Shown here in pieces: positions 1 through 7,853 of a DNA stretch of 10,182 nucleotides. Source of the stretch: a bacterium (lineage in GTDB: Bacteria > Planctomycetota > Planctomycetia > Pirellulales > Pirellulaceae). Numbering within the stretch: the first letter of the stretch is position 1; every line of letters starts with the position of its first letter. Made by a program: the position numbers and the translations under genes. The notes beneath the pieces were generated by a model. It saw only the letters and a program-made list of their open reading frames with translations. It was not told the origin of the DNA and searched no databases. The stretch spans positions 1-10,182 of the forward strand of contig JAUIHJ010000255.1 in NCBI GenBank assembly GCA_030432015.1. Direction: 5' to 3'.

Positions 1-668
1 GCCGACATCCACGGATGAACGCCGCACGAAATGGGAAACGGTCGGTCAGTCTGACCCCCTGGCTGATAGGTTGTTTGCCCATTTCCGGAGACGCTGCCGT
101 TAAAGGAACTGGCTCCACGCCCGGCTTGAATGTTCGTGTTGTGAAGGATGGCATCGCTATTGAGGATCCGCAGGGTCTGCTGAGACCGCATCGCCGCAAC
201 GTGTGAAAGAAAGACGCAGTCCTTCTGGTCGAAAACGACCTCGCCCATCTTGTCTGCGACATAGGACTCGTGTTCCCACTTCGGGTCGTCGACTGGAATG
301 GCGGTGTCGAGGTAAATCAAAACGTTCCTGATCCCGCCACTGGAACCGACTTCCACCGTCTGTTCCAGCGTCTGCTTGCCGCCAGGTGCACAAACGCCCG
401 TGTCTTTATCGACCTTCAGCGGACCCATCCGCGGCGGAGTCCCCACCAGCTGGAAACGACCGGTGAGGGTCGCCCAGCCCGTCGGTTCGCTCAGGGACGC
501 GGTCGCGCCCCCGGCACCCTCTTCTCCACCCGATTCCAACGCGGTTCGCAACAGTTCTGCCGTCTCCACGTTGGCAGGTAGGTTCGGCGCCATGTCGCGC
601 GTGCATCCCAGGGCCGTACCGAGCACGACACCAGCCAACAACATCCAACTCATTCGGTCGATCAACAT
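1..668 (-). CDS. Cupredoxin-like lipoprotein, 3' end beyond window (partial)
   Basis: Open minus-strand frame of 222 codons that leaves the window at base 1 without a stop. It starts at ATG 668, 6 bases after the stop of the preceding gene; an internal ATG at 653 (Met6) is also possible. Residues 6-22 form a hydrophobic signal segment ending ALGC (Cys22), a somewhat weak lipobox, so the product is probably a lipoprotein facing the periplasm. A Gly/Ala/Glu-rich linker (about 45-60) leads into a beta-rich region and then a cupredoxin-like site: His176 in LHNTNI, then CGVHPWM giving Cys215, His218 and Met221, a type-1 copper ligand set. Cys93 and Cys151 could form a disulfide. It is a clear paralogue of the gene upstream, sharing the order Cys, Cys, QTL, HNTNI, GGQT, C-x2-HPWM. 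Likely role: copper electron carrier for the neighbouring quinol-oxidising complex (inference). A non-redox copper-binding protein cannot be excluded. Confidence 0.85.
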   Translation of the reverse strand, partial: MLIDRMSWMLLAGVVLGTALGCTRDMAPNLPANVETAELLRTALESGGEEGAGGATASLSEPTGWATLTGRFQLVGTPPRMGPLKVDKDTGVCAPGGKQTLEQTVEVGSSGGIRNVLIYLDTAIPVDDPKWEHESYVADKMGEVVFDQKDCVFLSHVAAMRSQQTLRILNSDAILHNTNIQAGRGASSFNGSVSGNGQTTYQPGGQTDRPFPISCGVHPWMS

Positions 669-674
669 GCTCAA

Positions 675-1460
675 CTACTTCTCCACAAACACGCTGGGAG
701 CCAGCTTAATCGTGCCCAGATCATTCTGTCCCGGCTTGATCGTAAGTTCGACACGTCCTCGCCGCCACGACGTCTTCTTGCCATCGAGCGTTACGTCGGT
801 GACGTAGCCCGGACGTTCGTGCCAGAACTGAAACGTGAATTTTCCGACTGGCAAATTCTTGATGGTCAGCTTGCCATCCTTATCCGAGACAGCCACATAG
901 GGGTGCGACTTGACGATCACCTTGCCCTGCATCCAGGGGTGAATGTTGCAGGCGACACCAAGCGGAAAGCGTTCTTCGAGGGGAAACGTCATCTTTGTCT
1001 GGCCACCGGAAGGAACCAGGATGTTCTGCGCGGGGTTATCTAGCGCGCTAATATTCGTGTTGTGACCGACCGTGTCGGAGTTCGCAACCGCCAGCGTTTG
1101 GCTCGTCCGCAGAATCGTCATGTGCGGCTCGAAGCGGCACTGATTGTTGTCCAATTTGATCTCGTCCTTGGCCGACTTCTCGTAATCGGGATGGACGCTG
1201 GGCTGCTTGTCGGTGCGGCCAACGTACAGATACGACACGATGTTCGCCACGCCGCCATTGGCGGAATTGACGACCAGCGATTCGTCGACGATGTCAAATT
1301 TTCCACAAAATGCAACGTCTTTCGTAACGGAGGCCTTGGCCGGCGCCGGCGCCTTGCCGTCGTAGACAAAGGTCGCTGTCAGGTCGCCCCATTCGGCAGC
1401 CTGGGTCGCGGAAGCGGTCAAAACGACGATTGTCATCAAGAGGTAATTCATTCGGTGCAT
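675..1460 (-). CDS. Secreted cupredoxin-like (plastocyanin-type) copper protein
   Basis: 261 residues. The ATG at 1460 is chosen because GGAG (1468-1471) lies 7 bases upstream and the protein then opens with a classical Sec signal peptide, hydrophobic about residues 5-17 with likely cleavage after ATQA (residues 18-21). The frame stays open to 1505, but those 15 residues are basic and encoded in a hairpin. The mature protein has a beta-rich N-terminal part with Cys52 and Cys108 (possible disulfide), then the copper site: His133 in GHNTNI, and CNIHPWM giving Cys171, His174 and Met177, the Cys-x2-His-x2-Met pattern of type-1 copper proteins. Residues about 186-255 look like a small beta-sandwich of the carboxypeptidase-regulatory type (DGKLTIKNLPVGKFTFQFWH). 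It follows the octaheme cytochrome gene and precedes a paralogue 6 bases away. It probably accepts electrons from that cytochrome and passes them on; this role is inferred from context. Confidence 0.88.
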   Translation of the reverse strand: MHRMNYLLMTIVVLTASATQAAEWGDLTATFVYDGKAPAPAKASVTKDVAFCGKFDIVDESLVVNSANGGVANIVSYLYVGRTDKQPSVHPDYEKSAKDEIKLDNNQCRFEPHMTILRTSQTLAVANSDTVGHNTNISALDNPAQNILVPSGGQTKMTFPLEERFPLGVACNIHPWMQGKVIVKSHPYVAVSDKDGKLTIKNLPVGKFTFQFWHERPGYVTDVTLDGKKTSWRRGRVELTIKPGQNDLGTIKLAPSVFVEK

Positions 1461-1467
1461 TTTTTTT

Positions 1468-1471
1468 CTCC
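1468..1471 (-). promoter_or_regulatory. Ribosome binding site of the first cupredoxin gene
   Basis: GGAG on the minus strand, followed by seven A residues and then the ATG at 1460. It is the clearest Shine-Dalgarno sequence in the window; the other genes have weak or no such signal. It decides the start codon of the 261-residue cupredoxin. Confidence 0.75.
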
Positions 1472-1474
1472 AGG

Positions 1475-1506
1475 TTTGATGCCTCCGAGCCCTCGGTCGC
1501 ATCAAA
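1475..1506 (-). repeat. Inverted repeat / RNA hairpin between octaheme cytochrome and cupredoxin genes
   Basis: On the minus strand an outer perfect 8-base stem TTTGATGC / GCATCAAA encloses a 2x2 mismatch (GA opposite AG) and an inner 4-base stem CCGA / TCGG closed by a GGGC loop. No U-tract follows on either strand, so it does not look like an intrinsic terminator. It ends 3 bases before the GGAG ribosome site of the cupredoxin gene. It could be an mRNA processing or stabilising element that uncouples cupredoxin expression from the long upstream message, or a protein-binding dyad. The rest of the 110-base spacer (1461-1570) shows no gene and no clear promoter. Confidence 0.6.
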
Positions 1507-1570
1507 CAAAAGTTGCCGCCGCATCCCGCAGCGCTGTCACGGTGTTCGGTACTGTAGGTCAGTCCGCAGT

Positions 1571-4500
1571 TTATTCAACTGCCAAGTTTTCTATTGTAGA
1601 CGGGCTACCGTCAGCCGTCTTCGCATTGGCGATCGACACCTTGTCGGCAGGGGATGCATCCTTCGCGGCAGCCGGTGCTTCCGTCGCGGTCTTCGGGGCG
1701 ACGATCGCCTGAGCTCCGGTCGTGTCGGGTTCCGCCGTGGATGCGGCGGCCGGCGGCGTCGGAGCTTCCTCCGCGTCAGGTGCGGGGGCTGGACTATTGA
1801 CCAAGGGCGCGACCAATGTGCGTTCCTTGGCAAACTCGTCAAAGTTCATCAGCAAGTCGACCAAACCATCAAGCTGTTCAACGCTCGTACCATGGTACAG
1901 CTCACGCTCAATCGGATCCTGCTTGACACCGCCGAGCGTTGGTGAATCCGGATCATACGGCAGGTTAACCGGCATCGCAGTGTAAGGGAGAATCCCCTTA
2001 GGGTAAGCGATCCAGCGTTTCACGTAATCCGGCCGCAACCGCTCGTACACCTTCGCCAGGTTCGGCGCCTTCGCACGATCCGAACCCTTGGGTGAGTAGT
2101 CCGCCACGATGTGGCACTTCGCACAACCGTCACTATTGGTCACGATCTTCATGGCATCGCTCAGGCGGGTTCGACCGGAATCGGTCCCGACCAATTCTTG
2201 ATACCGAGCCTCTGCCTGCGCCAGATGATCCGCCTGACGGCTTTGGTCAAACGCATACGGATACTCGGCGTTATCCTTCGCGGCAAAATAGTTCGCAATC
2301 GCAGTGGCCTCGGCCGGTGACATATTGAACTTCGGCATTCGCAGGAAGACGGCAGGACGAATCGGAAAAGGATTCAAAAGGAAATCGTGCATCCACTCCG
2401 TCTGCACCTTGGTCCCCTGCCGGATCAGCGGAGGCGGAACCCAAGCCCACGCTTCGCCGGGATTGGCGTTGGGGTTGGCTTGCCGCTCCAAGCGGAAAAC
2501 ATGCGGTAGCAGGTACTTTGCCAGGAAGCCACCATCGGTTGTGGCGGTCCGTTGGATCCATGACGTCGGCAGGTTGAGAGCCGTTTGGATCCCAGGCTCG
2601 TACACATTGCCGTTGAGAACCGATGGCTGCCACAGTTGGAACCCGAGTTCCAGGCGGGTTGCGTCATACGAATAATCCGCCTCAAGCGGCTCACCTTCGT
2701 CGTCATAGGCAATCGGAACAGGTTCGTTGCGGACGGTCGGATCGATCCCTAGCATGCCGGAGAGCGTGGCATGGTAAAGCCCGGTCTTGGAATCCGGCGC
2801 GGACGTCTTCTCCAACTCGGACAAGGGTACGTGCGTTGCGAATACAGGAATCGGCTTGTCGGGAGATGCCGGTTGAGGATCAAAGGCGTCGTGGTAGGCA
2901 ACGTCCCACGTCTTGGTCTCAAGCACATGGCAGCCGCCGCAATTGTATTTTTCAATCGCCTGGCGGCCGGCAATCAACGCCGCAGCCCGCGCATCCGGTT
3001 TGTAGATGTACTTTTCCGAGGGAGGGTCGGCAACCAGTCCCAGCACAAAGGTAATGATCGCTTCCCGGTCGTCTCCGTCAAACGGGAACTGGGGCATCCT
3101 CAGACGTTCGTTGTACTTCTTGTTCTCGGTCTTGTGGTAATCATAACTGCGCGGCTCGAGCAGTTTTTGGTAGATGAATCCGGTCCGGTTGTGGGCGTGA
3201 AGCTGATGGGTGAAGAATTCACGCATCGACTTGGGGGCCGTATCAACAACCGGCGTCGGTTGGGCGTGCTCGGAGGCGCCATGGTCGGAGCTGTCGGCCT
3301 CGCCGTCATGCCCTTCATTGCCATCCGGCGCACCGTCGTGTTCGGCATCGCCGGCATGCCCTCCGCCACTGTGCCCATGGCCCTCAAGGTAGTTCACAAT
3401 GTGCTCGAACGCGAGCTTCGAAGGCTCTTTGCGTCCCCAGTCGGCCAAGCCCGTGCCGATCGGTTTAGCGTCTTCAAACCCAGGGATATCATGGCAGCCG
3501 TAGCAACCATACTTGGCAATGCTCTTGCGGCCGACGTAAATCAACTTGGCTTCGGCCGATAGCTGAAAGCCGGCGGACGATCGTCGCTGGTCATCGACGA
3601 CCAACTCGGTTTCAGCGCCCTTGAGTTCGTTCCGGTACGCTTCCGGAATTCCCAAACGAGCGTATTCCTCTGCCGCGGTCCCCGAAAACGCATCGCGGAG
3701 ATGCTCGCCGAGCAGATCGTCCAAGTCTTCCAGGCCACTGAGCCCGTCACCATTGAGGTCCTGTTCGAGGTCGGCGGGGCCACTCAGCGTATCCGGCTTG
3801 GGCTGCCAGTCGACACTGGATTCACCTAAGAAGGCCACGATGTCCGCTGCGGGGTCGAGCAACGTTCCATCGGTATCCTGGTAGGCATCCAGGAACAGGT
3901 TGGGCATAACGGTTCGCGAATGGTAACGGTTGGGTTCCTTCACCCAACTGTACAGCCATTTACGACCCGTTTCGCTGCCCAGTTTATCGCCGATGCCGGA
4001 AAGGTCGGGACCTTGAACAATCTCGCCTTCTGGCCGAAACGGATCGGCATCCTTGAAGCCATCGTGCGTGTGGCAGGCCAGGCAGCCGCGGGTTTGAAAC
4101 GCAATCTTGCCGCGGTCGGCTGTCCCGGGAGCCGCGTCCGGTGTCGGCTCGGAGTAGGCAAAGTCCTGCGACCGCGCCAGCAGGTAGGTGGTAATCCCCA
4201 GCACCTCGATCGGCTCATAACGGGCCGCGATCGCTTCGCCGGAGGTGCCTTGAATGTGATTCCACAGTCCGAAGAACTGCGGCATTCGCGTGTTGGGTCG
4301 GAAGTGTTTGGGTTCGCGGATCCAGTCAAACAGAAACGGCGCGTCCACTTTGTGCTTTACATAACGCAGTGCTGGTCCCGACTTGCGCATCGTACCGGGA
4401 TTCTCTGCCTTCTTCAGCAGCGGCGTGAGATGGGCGTGCGTGTCTTTGGAAAACTTGGGGTCAGCAGATGTGCTATCGGCGTTGAGGACTTCGTACAGAC

Positions 4501-6460
4501 GCTCCCGGACCGCTTCACGCTCGGGGTGCTGCGCGAGTTGCTCTGCCCAGTCCTTCGCCACGTCGGACAAGGACTCGTAGCCCGGGTCGATCTTGAGTTG
4601 TTGGGCCGCGGCAAAAACGTTGGGTTCAATCCGCATGTCCGGGCCGATCCGTGTGCCGCTGTCGTAGCCGTTGATTTCGTGGCAACCGTAGCAACCATAT
4701 TTCCGTAACAGGTGGTAACCCTTCATCAACCGCGGTGCGGGAGGCTCGGGAAACTGCTGGCTCGGTTCAAGCTCGGAAACGTCGTGGTGGCATTTCAGGC
4801 ATGTGCTTTCGATGAAGCGTTTCGGCGACATCGGATAGATCCAGTGGTGATTGTCGAACCAGTCGTGATCACGCGCCCAGTCCTGTCGCTCGCGTTCGGA
4901 GTTGGGCGAATGCGAAGCCCATTTGAAATCCGTCGCACTCCCTTGTCCGTCGTGGCAGATCGTGCAGGCAAAATCGGCAACCTTGTGCGGGCTCAGCGAA
5001 CCGACATAGAGATCCAGACGCGGGTGCGTCGTGTAGGGGTGGGGCAAGCCGCGACGCAACGTTAGCGTGACCGGCTGGCCTGCCTCGGCTGCATCGAGCA
5101 AGCGAAACAGCGTTTTGTCCGCATCGACGACCGGGTCGCCATCAAACTGTTCAATCACGTCACCGGCGTTGATACCGGGTGCAGCATTTTCCAGGTCGAG
5201 CGTTCCGGCAAGCAGGGCTTGCTGGAGTTGATCCCCGGCGATCGGCGCATGCCGACCCTCGTCAATCGCAACGTCTGCTTGCGCCGCCAACGATTCCGGG
5301 GTGACGTACTGAATCGTGACGTCCGCATCGGCGACCAAACCGTTGGCTGAAAATTGCAGACCATAGATCGCCTGGAGGCGGGTAGCCGGACTGGCGTTGT
5401 CGCCGAGTTCGGCGTTGATGGCTGCCAACGCCTCGGCGTCCGGCGCTGCCAGAACCAGTCTGCGGCGCGACTCGCGCTCGTAGGCCGGAGTTGTCGGCTG
5501 ACCCGGAAGCGATTTTTCCATCAACTGATGACAGGTCGTGCAACGATCGAATCGTCGCACATCGCCGAAATTGTTGTCAATGGTAAGGCCATCACTCCAC
5601 CGGTTTTCGATTTTCAGTGGCGAATTGAAAGCGGAGAGGATGGGCAGCTCTAGCCATTTCTTGCCCGGCAACGGTGCCACGCCATACCACGTGAAGTACG
5701 TGGATCGGCGTTCCTGAACCGCCGTTTCCAGCGCCTTCAAGGCAGCCAGGCTGTTGCTCAGCTGCGTCTCAGCTTCATCTTCGGCGCGCGTCATCGTTCG
5801 GATGAGGGTCAGAAGCTTTTCACGATGTGCATTGGCCGCATCGTAGGCGACGGTGAGATCATTAAATCGCTGCTTGACGGCATCAACCTTGGCCTGTTGG
5901 GCCGCCTGTTCTGCGGCAGGCCTGTCATCGCGAACCAGCAGTCCGAGTTCGCCGATTTCCTTGTCACGATCCGCCGCGGCAAACTTACGCGTTCCGAGCA
6001 GCGTATCTTCACGAAAGCGGGCCTTCTTCAAGATCGCGCGGAGCTCGTCGAGCACGGCTTCTCGCGGGCCAGCGGCCTCGGGCGAACCGGCTAACGCGGC
6101 CACTTCCGCCACCCGTTTGTCGAGGCTGGCAAAGTTGTAGTTCGCAGTCTCCTCGTCGGCGGCGACCTCAGCCTTGAACCCGTCGATGGCGGCCTGATCC
6201 AGCGGCTGCAGGCGAGCGGCTTGCAACTCGGCATCCGCCTGTGCCACCGCATCCTGTTGCTCTTTGGACTTGTACTCCAGTTCGCGCCAGCGCGTCATCT
6301 TGATTTCGATATCGCGTGCGGTGCGCTGGTAGGGCTTCCAAGACCGATCGTGATCGACGGCAAACATCCAGATTGTCGCAATCAACATCAACAGACCAGA
6401 CACCGCGAACAGTCGGTGTAGCAGCTTCTGATCGCGCCATGTTTGTTCGGTTGCGGGCAT
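1571..6460 (-). CDS. Giant membrane-anchored octaheme cytochrome c with coiled coil and PDZ-like domain
   Basis: 1,629 residues. ATG at 6460, 28 bases after the subunit IV gene; the best upstream signal is a weak GGA. Residues 17-35 form one TM anchor, N-terminus inside. Residues about 48-260 are charged, heptad-like coiled coil. Residues about 362-470 look like a PDZ domain (GLQF, then PGINAGDVIEQFDGDPV). Eight CXXCH heme c sites start at Cys307, 499, 554, 590, 793, 986, 1174 and 1446. The last five each have a downstream Met-Pro motif fit to supply the sixth ligand (Met726, 852, 1122, 1375, 1496), as in class I cytochromes c. The first three have none and may be bis-His. An EF-hand-like loop (DLNGDGLSGLED, 901-912), a His/Asp-rich insert (1028-1065) and an Ala/Pro-rich tail (about 1555-1629) complete it. 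Its position directly after the cytochrome b genes suggests that it replaces cytochrome c1 as the Rieske electron acceptor (inference). It is not hydroxylamine oxidoreductase-like in layout. Confidence 0.95.
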   Translation of the reverse strand: MPATEQTWRDQKLLHRLFAVSGLLMLIATIWMFAVDHDRSWKPYQRTARDIEIKMTRWRELEYKSKEQQDAVAQADAELQAARLQPLDQAAIDGFKAEVAADEETANYNFASLDKRVAEVAALAGSPEAAGPREAVLDELRAILKKARFREDTLLGTRKFAAADRDKEIGELGLLVRDDRPAAEQAAQQAKVDAVKQRFNDLTVAYDAANAHREKLLTLIRTMTRAEDEAETQLSNSLAALKALETAVQERRSTYFTWYGVAPLPGKKWLELPILSAFNSPLKIENRWSDGLTIDNNFGDVRRFDRCTTCHQLMEKSLPGQPTTPAYERESRRRLVLAAPDAEALAAINAELGDNASPATRLQAIYGLQFSANGLVADADVTIQYVTPESLAAQADVAIDEGRHAPIAGDQLQQALLAGTLDLENAAPGINAGDVIEQFDGDPVVDADKTLFRLLDAAEAGQPVTLTLRRGLPHPYTTHPRLDLYVGSLSPHKVADFACTICHDGQGSATDFKWASHSPNSERERQDWARDHDWFDNHHWIYPMSPKRFIESTCLKCHHDVSELEPSQQFPEPPAPRLMKGYHLLRKYGCYGCHEINGYDSGTRIGPDMRIEPNVFAAAQQLKIDPGYESLSDVAKDWAEQLAQHPEREAVRERLYEVLNADSTSADPKFSKDTHAHLTPLLKKAENPGTMRKSGPALRYVKHKVDAPFLFDWIREPKHFRPNTRMPQFFGLWNHIQGTSGEAIAARYEPIEVLGITTYLLARSQDFAYSEPTPDAAPGTADRGKIAFQTRGCLACHTHDGFKDADPFRPEGEIVQGPDLSGIGDKLGSETGRKWLYSWVKEPNRYHSRTVMPNLFLDAYQDTDGTLLDPAADIVAFLGESSVDWQPKPDTLSGPADLEQDLNGDGLSGLEDLDDLLGEHLRDAFSGTAAEEYARLGIPEAYRNELKGAETELVVDDQRRSSAGFQLSAEAKLIYVGRKSIAKYGCYGCHDIPGFEDAKPIGTGLADWGRKEPSKLAFEHIVNYLEGHGHSGGGHAGDAEHDGAPDGNEGHDGEADSSDHGASEHAQPTPVVDTAPKSMREFFTHQLHAHNRTGFIYQKLLEPRSYDYHKTENKKYNERLRMPQFPFDGDDREAIITFVLGLVADPPSEKYIYKPDARAAALIAGRQAIEKYNCGGCHVLETKTWDVAYHDAFDPQPASPDKPIPVFATHVPLSELEKTSAPDSKTGLYHATLSGMLGIDPTVRNEPVPIAYDDEGEPLEADYSYDATRLELGFQLWQPSVLNGNVYEPGIQTALNLPTSWIQRTATTDGGFLAKYLLPHVFRLERQANPNANPGEAWAWVPPPLIRQGTKVQTEWMHDFLLNPFPIRPAVFLRMPKFNMSPAEATAIANYFAAKDNAEYPYAFDQSRQADHLAQAEARYQELVGTDSGRTRLSDAMKIVTNSDGCAKCHIVADYSPKGSDRAKAPNLAKVYERLRPDYVKRWIAYPKGILPYTAMPVNLPYDPDSPTLGGVKQDPIERELYHGTSVEQLDGLVDLLMNFDEFAKERTLVAPLVNSPAPAPDAEEAPTPPAAASTAEPDTTGAQAIVAPKTATEAPAAAKDASPADKVSIANAKTADGSPSTIENLAVE

Positions 6461-6488
6461 AATTTCGTTTCCGCCGCGAAGCGGTCAT

Positions 6489-7853
6489 CTAGAAGTTCAG
6501 AAAATACTCGGGAATCGAGATGAAATATTTCATATTCACCGACCAGCGAGCCAGCATCTTGATCGGCAACAGGGCCATCATCAGGATCAGGTTGGATAGC
6601 ACCATGAACCGCAAGAATCCCATCCTGACAAACAACTTGCGGAAGAATTTGCTGTACAGGACCATGGCCGGCGGAAGGAAGGCAAAATAGCCGACGACGC
6701 AGATGATTCCTGGCGCCTCGCGGACCAAAATCCAGCCGATACTCTCCAGCATGCCGGCCCCGTCGGGCGCTCCCGGTCTTCCCACGCCCAATGTGCGGAT
6801 CCAGAAGTACTCGGACAGATCGACGTTGTTCAGGGCTTCGACTTTATGGGCATCCCAGGTCTCATAGAACCCAAAGAAATTCCAGTTCGGCCCGCGGAGA
6901 AAAGTTCCCATCACGATCAGCGTCACCCACAGGACCAGGAAGCCGAACTGAAAGGTGATGTAGGCAAATTTTCGTTCGTTGATGGTGTAGTAACCGTTAC
7001 CATCCTTGTTGAAGTCGATATAGGGGATCGCCATCAGGCCAAAGACGACCATGCTCGGAAGCACGACGCCTGCCATCCAGGGATCGTAGTAGACCAGCAT
7101 TTCTTGCAGCCCCAGAAAGTACCAGGGCGCCTTGGATGGGTTTGGCGTCTTGACCGCGCTGGCCGGCTCCTCCAAGGGAGCTTGCAACGCAACGGCCCAC
7201 ACAATCAAGATCACGGTCAAGGCGATCATGCAAATCAGTTCGGTATAGACCAAGTCCGGCCAAACCAGGACTTTCTCGTCATCCAGCGACTCCAGTGGGC
7301 CTTCGCCATTGGCAATTCTGGTGTCATTCTGCACGGCTCGATAGGCCGACAGCCAGGTAAAATAGCCCAGCAAATAGACCATCGCGACAATCGGTACATT
7401 GTCCGGCTTGGTGACGATCTGAGCAAAGTCATAATCCGTCAGCGAAAGGCCCATGAACAGCAGCGACAGGTTCAGGCCGGACCACGCCACCATCGGTTTG
7501 ACAAAGAAGTTCCGACCGAGATACAGGATGCTGAGGATCACCAGGGATCCGAGCGTGTAGGTCATCGGGCCCATCAGCAGATCGAACGTGGCCCGCAGCC
7601 CACTGGGCAGGCTCAGAATGCCCGCCATCCCACCAAGGGCGATGCCACCCATCATGGTGAACGCCAGGGAGACGATCAGCCAGATATGGGCTGTCGTGAA
7701 GGTCAGGCCGGAGATCTTGAAATAGCTGCGAGCTCGACCGGTTTGCCACAGGAAGAGCGCGGCCGTCGCGTTCATTGCCGCGATGGCCAGGTAATAGCAA
7801 CCAATAAAGCCGGCGACTCCCTGAAGGAACTCGGCAGTGTTATGTCCATGCAT
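6489..7853 (-). CDS. Cytochrome b C-terminal / b6f subunit IV-like protein with extra membrane helices
   Basis: 454 residues from ATG 7853; a GTG at 7898 would add 15 hydrophilic residues. Neither start has a clear ribosome site, so the start is uncertain. About ten TM helices are visible. Residues 1-185 hold five helices with no counterpart in plant subunit IV. From residue about 195 the protein follows subunit IV: VWPDLVY, then LQAPLEEPA, then the Qo-site region, where the family's PEWY reads APWY (residues 242-245), followed by FLGLQEMLVYYDPW. Two further helices (about 375-397 and 413-435) extend the C-terminus. With the b6-type protein encoded just upstream it should form the membrane quinol-oxidising core. 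Loss of the PEWY glutamate is notable, but the family is known to vary here in some menaquinol-using lineages. What the N-terminal five-helix part does I cannot tell. Confidence 0.9.
   Translation of the reverse strand: MHGHNTAEFLQGVAGFIGCYYLAIAAMNATAALFLWQTGRARSYFKISGLTFTTAHIWLIVSLAFTMMGGIALGGMAGILSLPSGLRATFDLLMGPMTYTLGSLVILSILYLGRNFFVKPMVAWSGLNLSLLFMGLSLTDYDFAQIVTKPDNVPIVAMVYLLGYFTWLSAYRAVQNDTRIANGEGPLESLDDEKVLVWPDLVYTELICMIALTVILIVWAVALQAPLEEPASAVKTPNPSKAPWYFLGLQEMLVYYDPWMAGVVLPSMVVFGLMAIPYIDFNKDGNGYYTINERKFAYITFQFGFLVLWVTLIVMGTFLRGPNWNFFGFYETWDAHKVEALNNVDLSEYFWIRTLGVGRPGAPDGAGMLESIGWILVREAPGIICVVGYFAFLPPAMVLYSKFFRKLFVRMGFLRFMVLSNLILMMALLPIKMLARWSVNMKYFISIPEYFLNF

Noticed and set aside
1461..1505. 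Longer start for the first cupredoxin
   Set aside because: The extra 15 residues fall in the hairpin and would precede the signal peptide; ATG 1460 has a strong GGAG.
1475..1506. Intrinsic terminator between the cytochrome and cupredoxin genes
   Set aside because: No run of U follows the stem on either strand.
2771..4708. Plus-strand ORFs of about 260 residues (2771-3562 and 3920-4708)
   Set aside because: Both lie antisense within the octaheme cytochrome gene, whose heme motifs fix the true frame.
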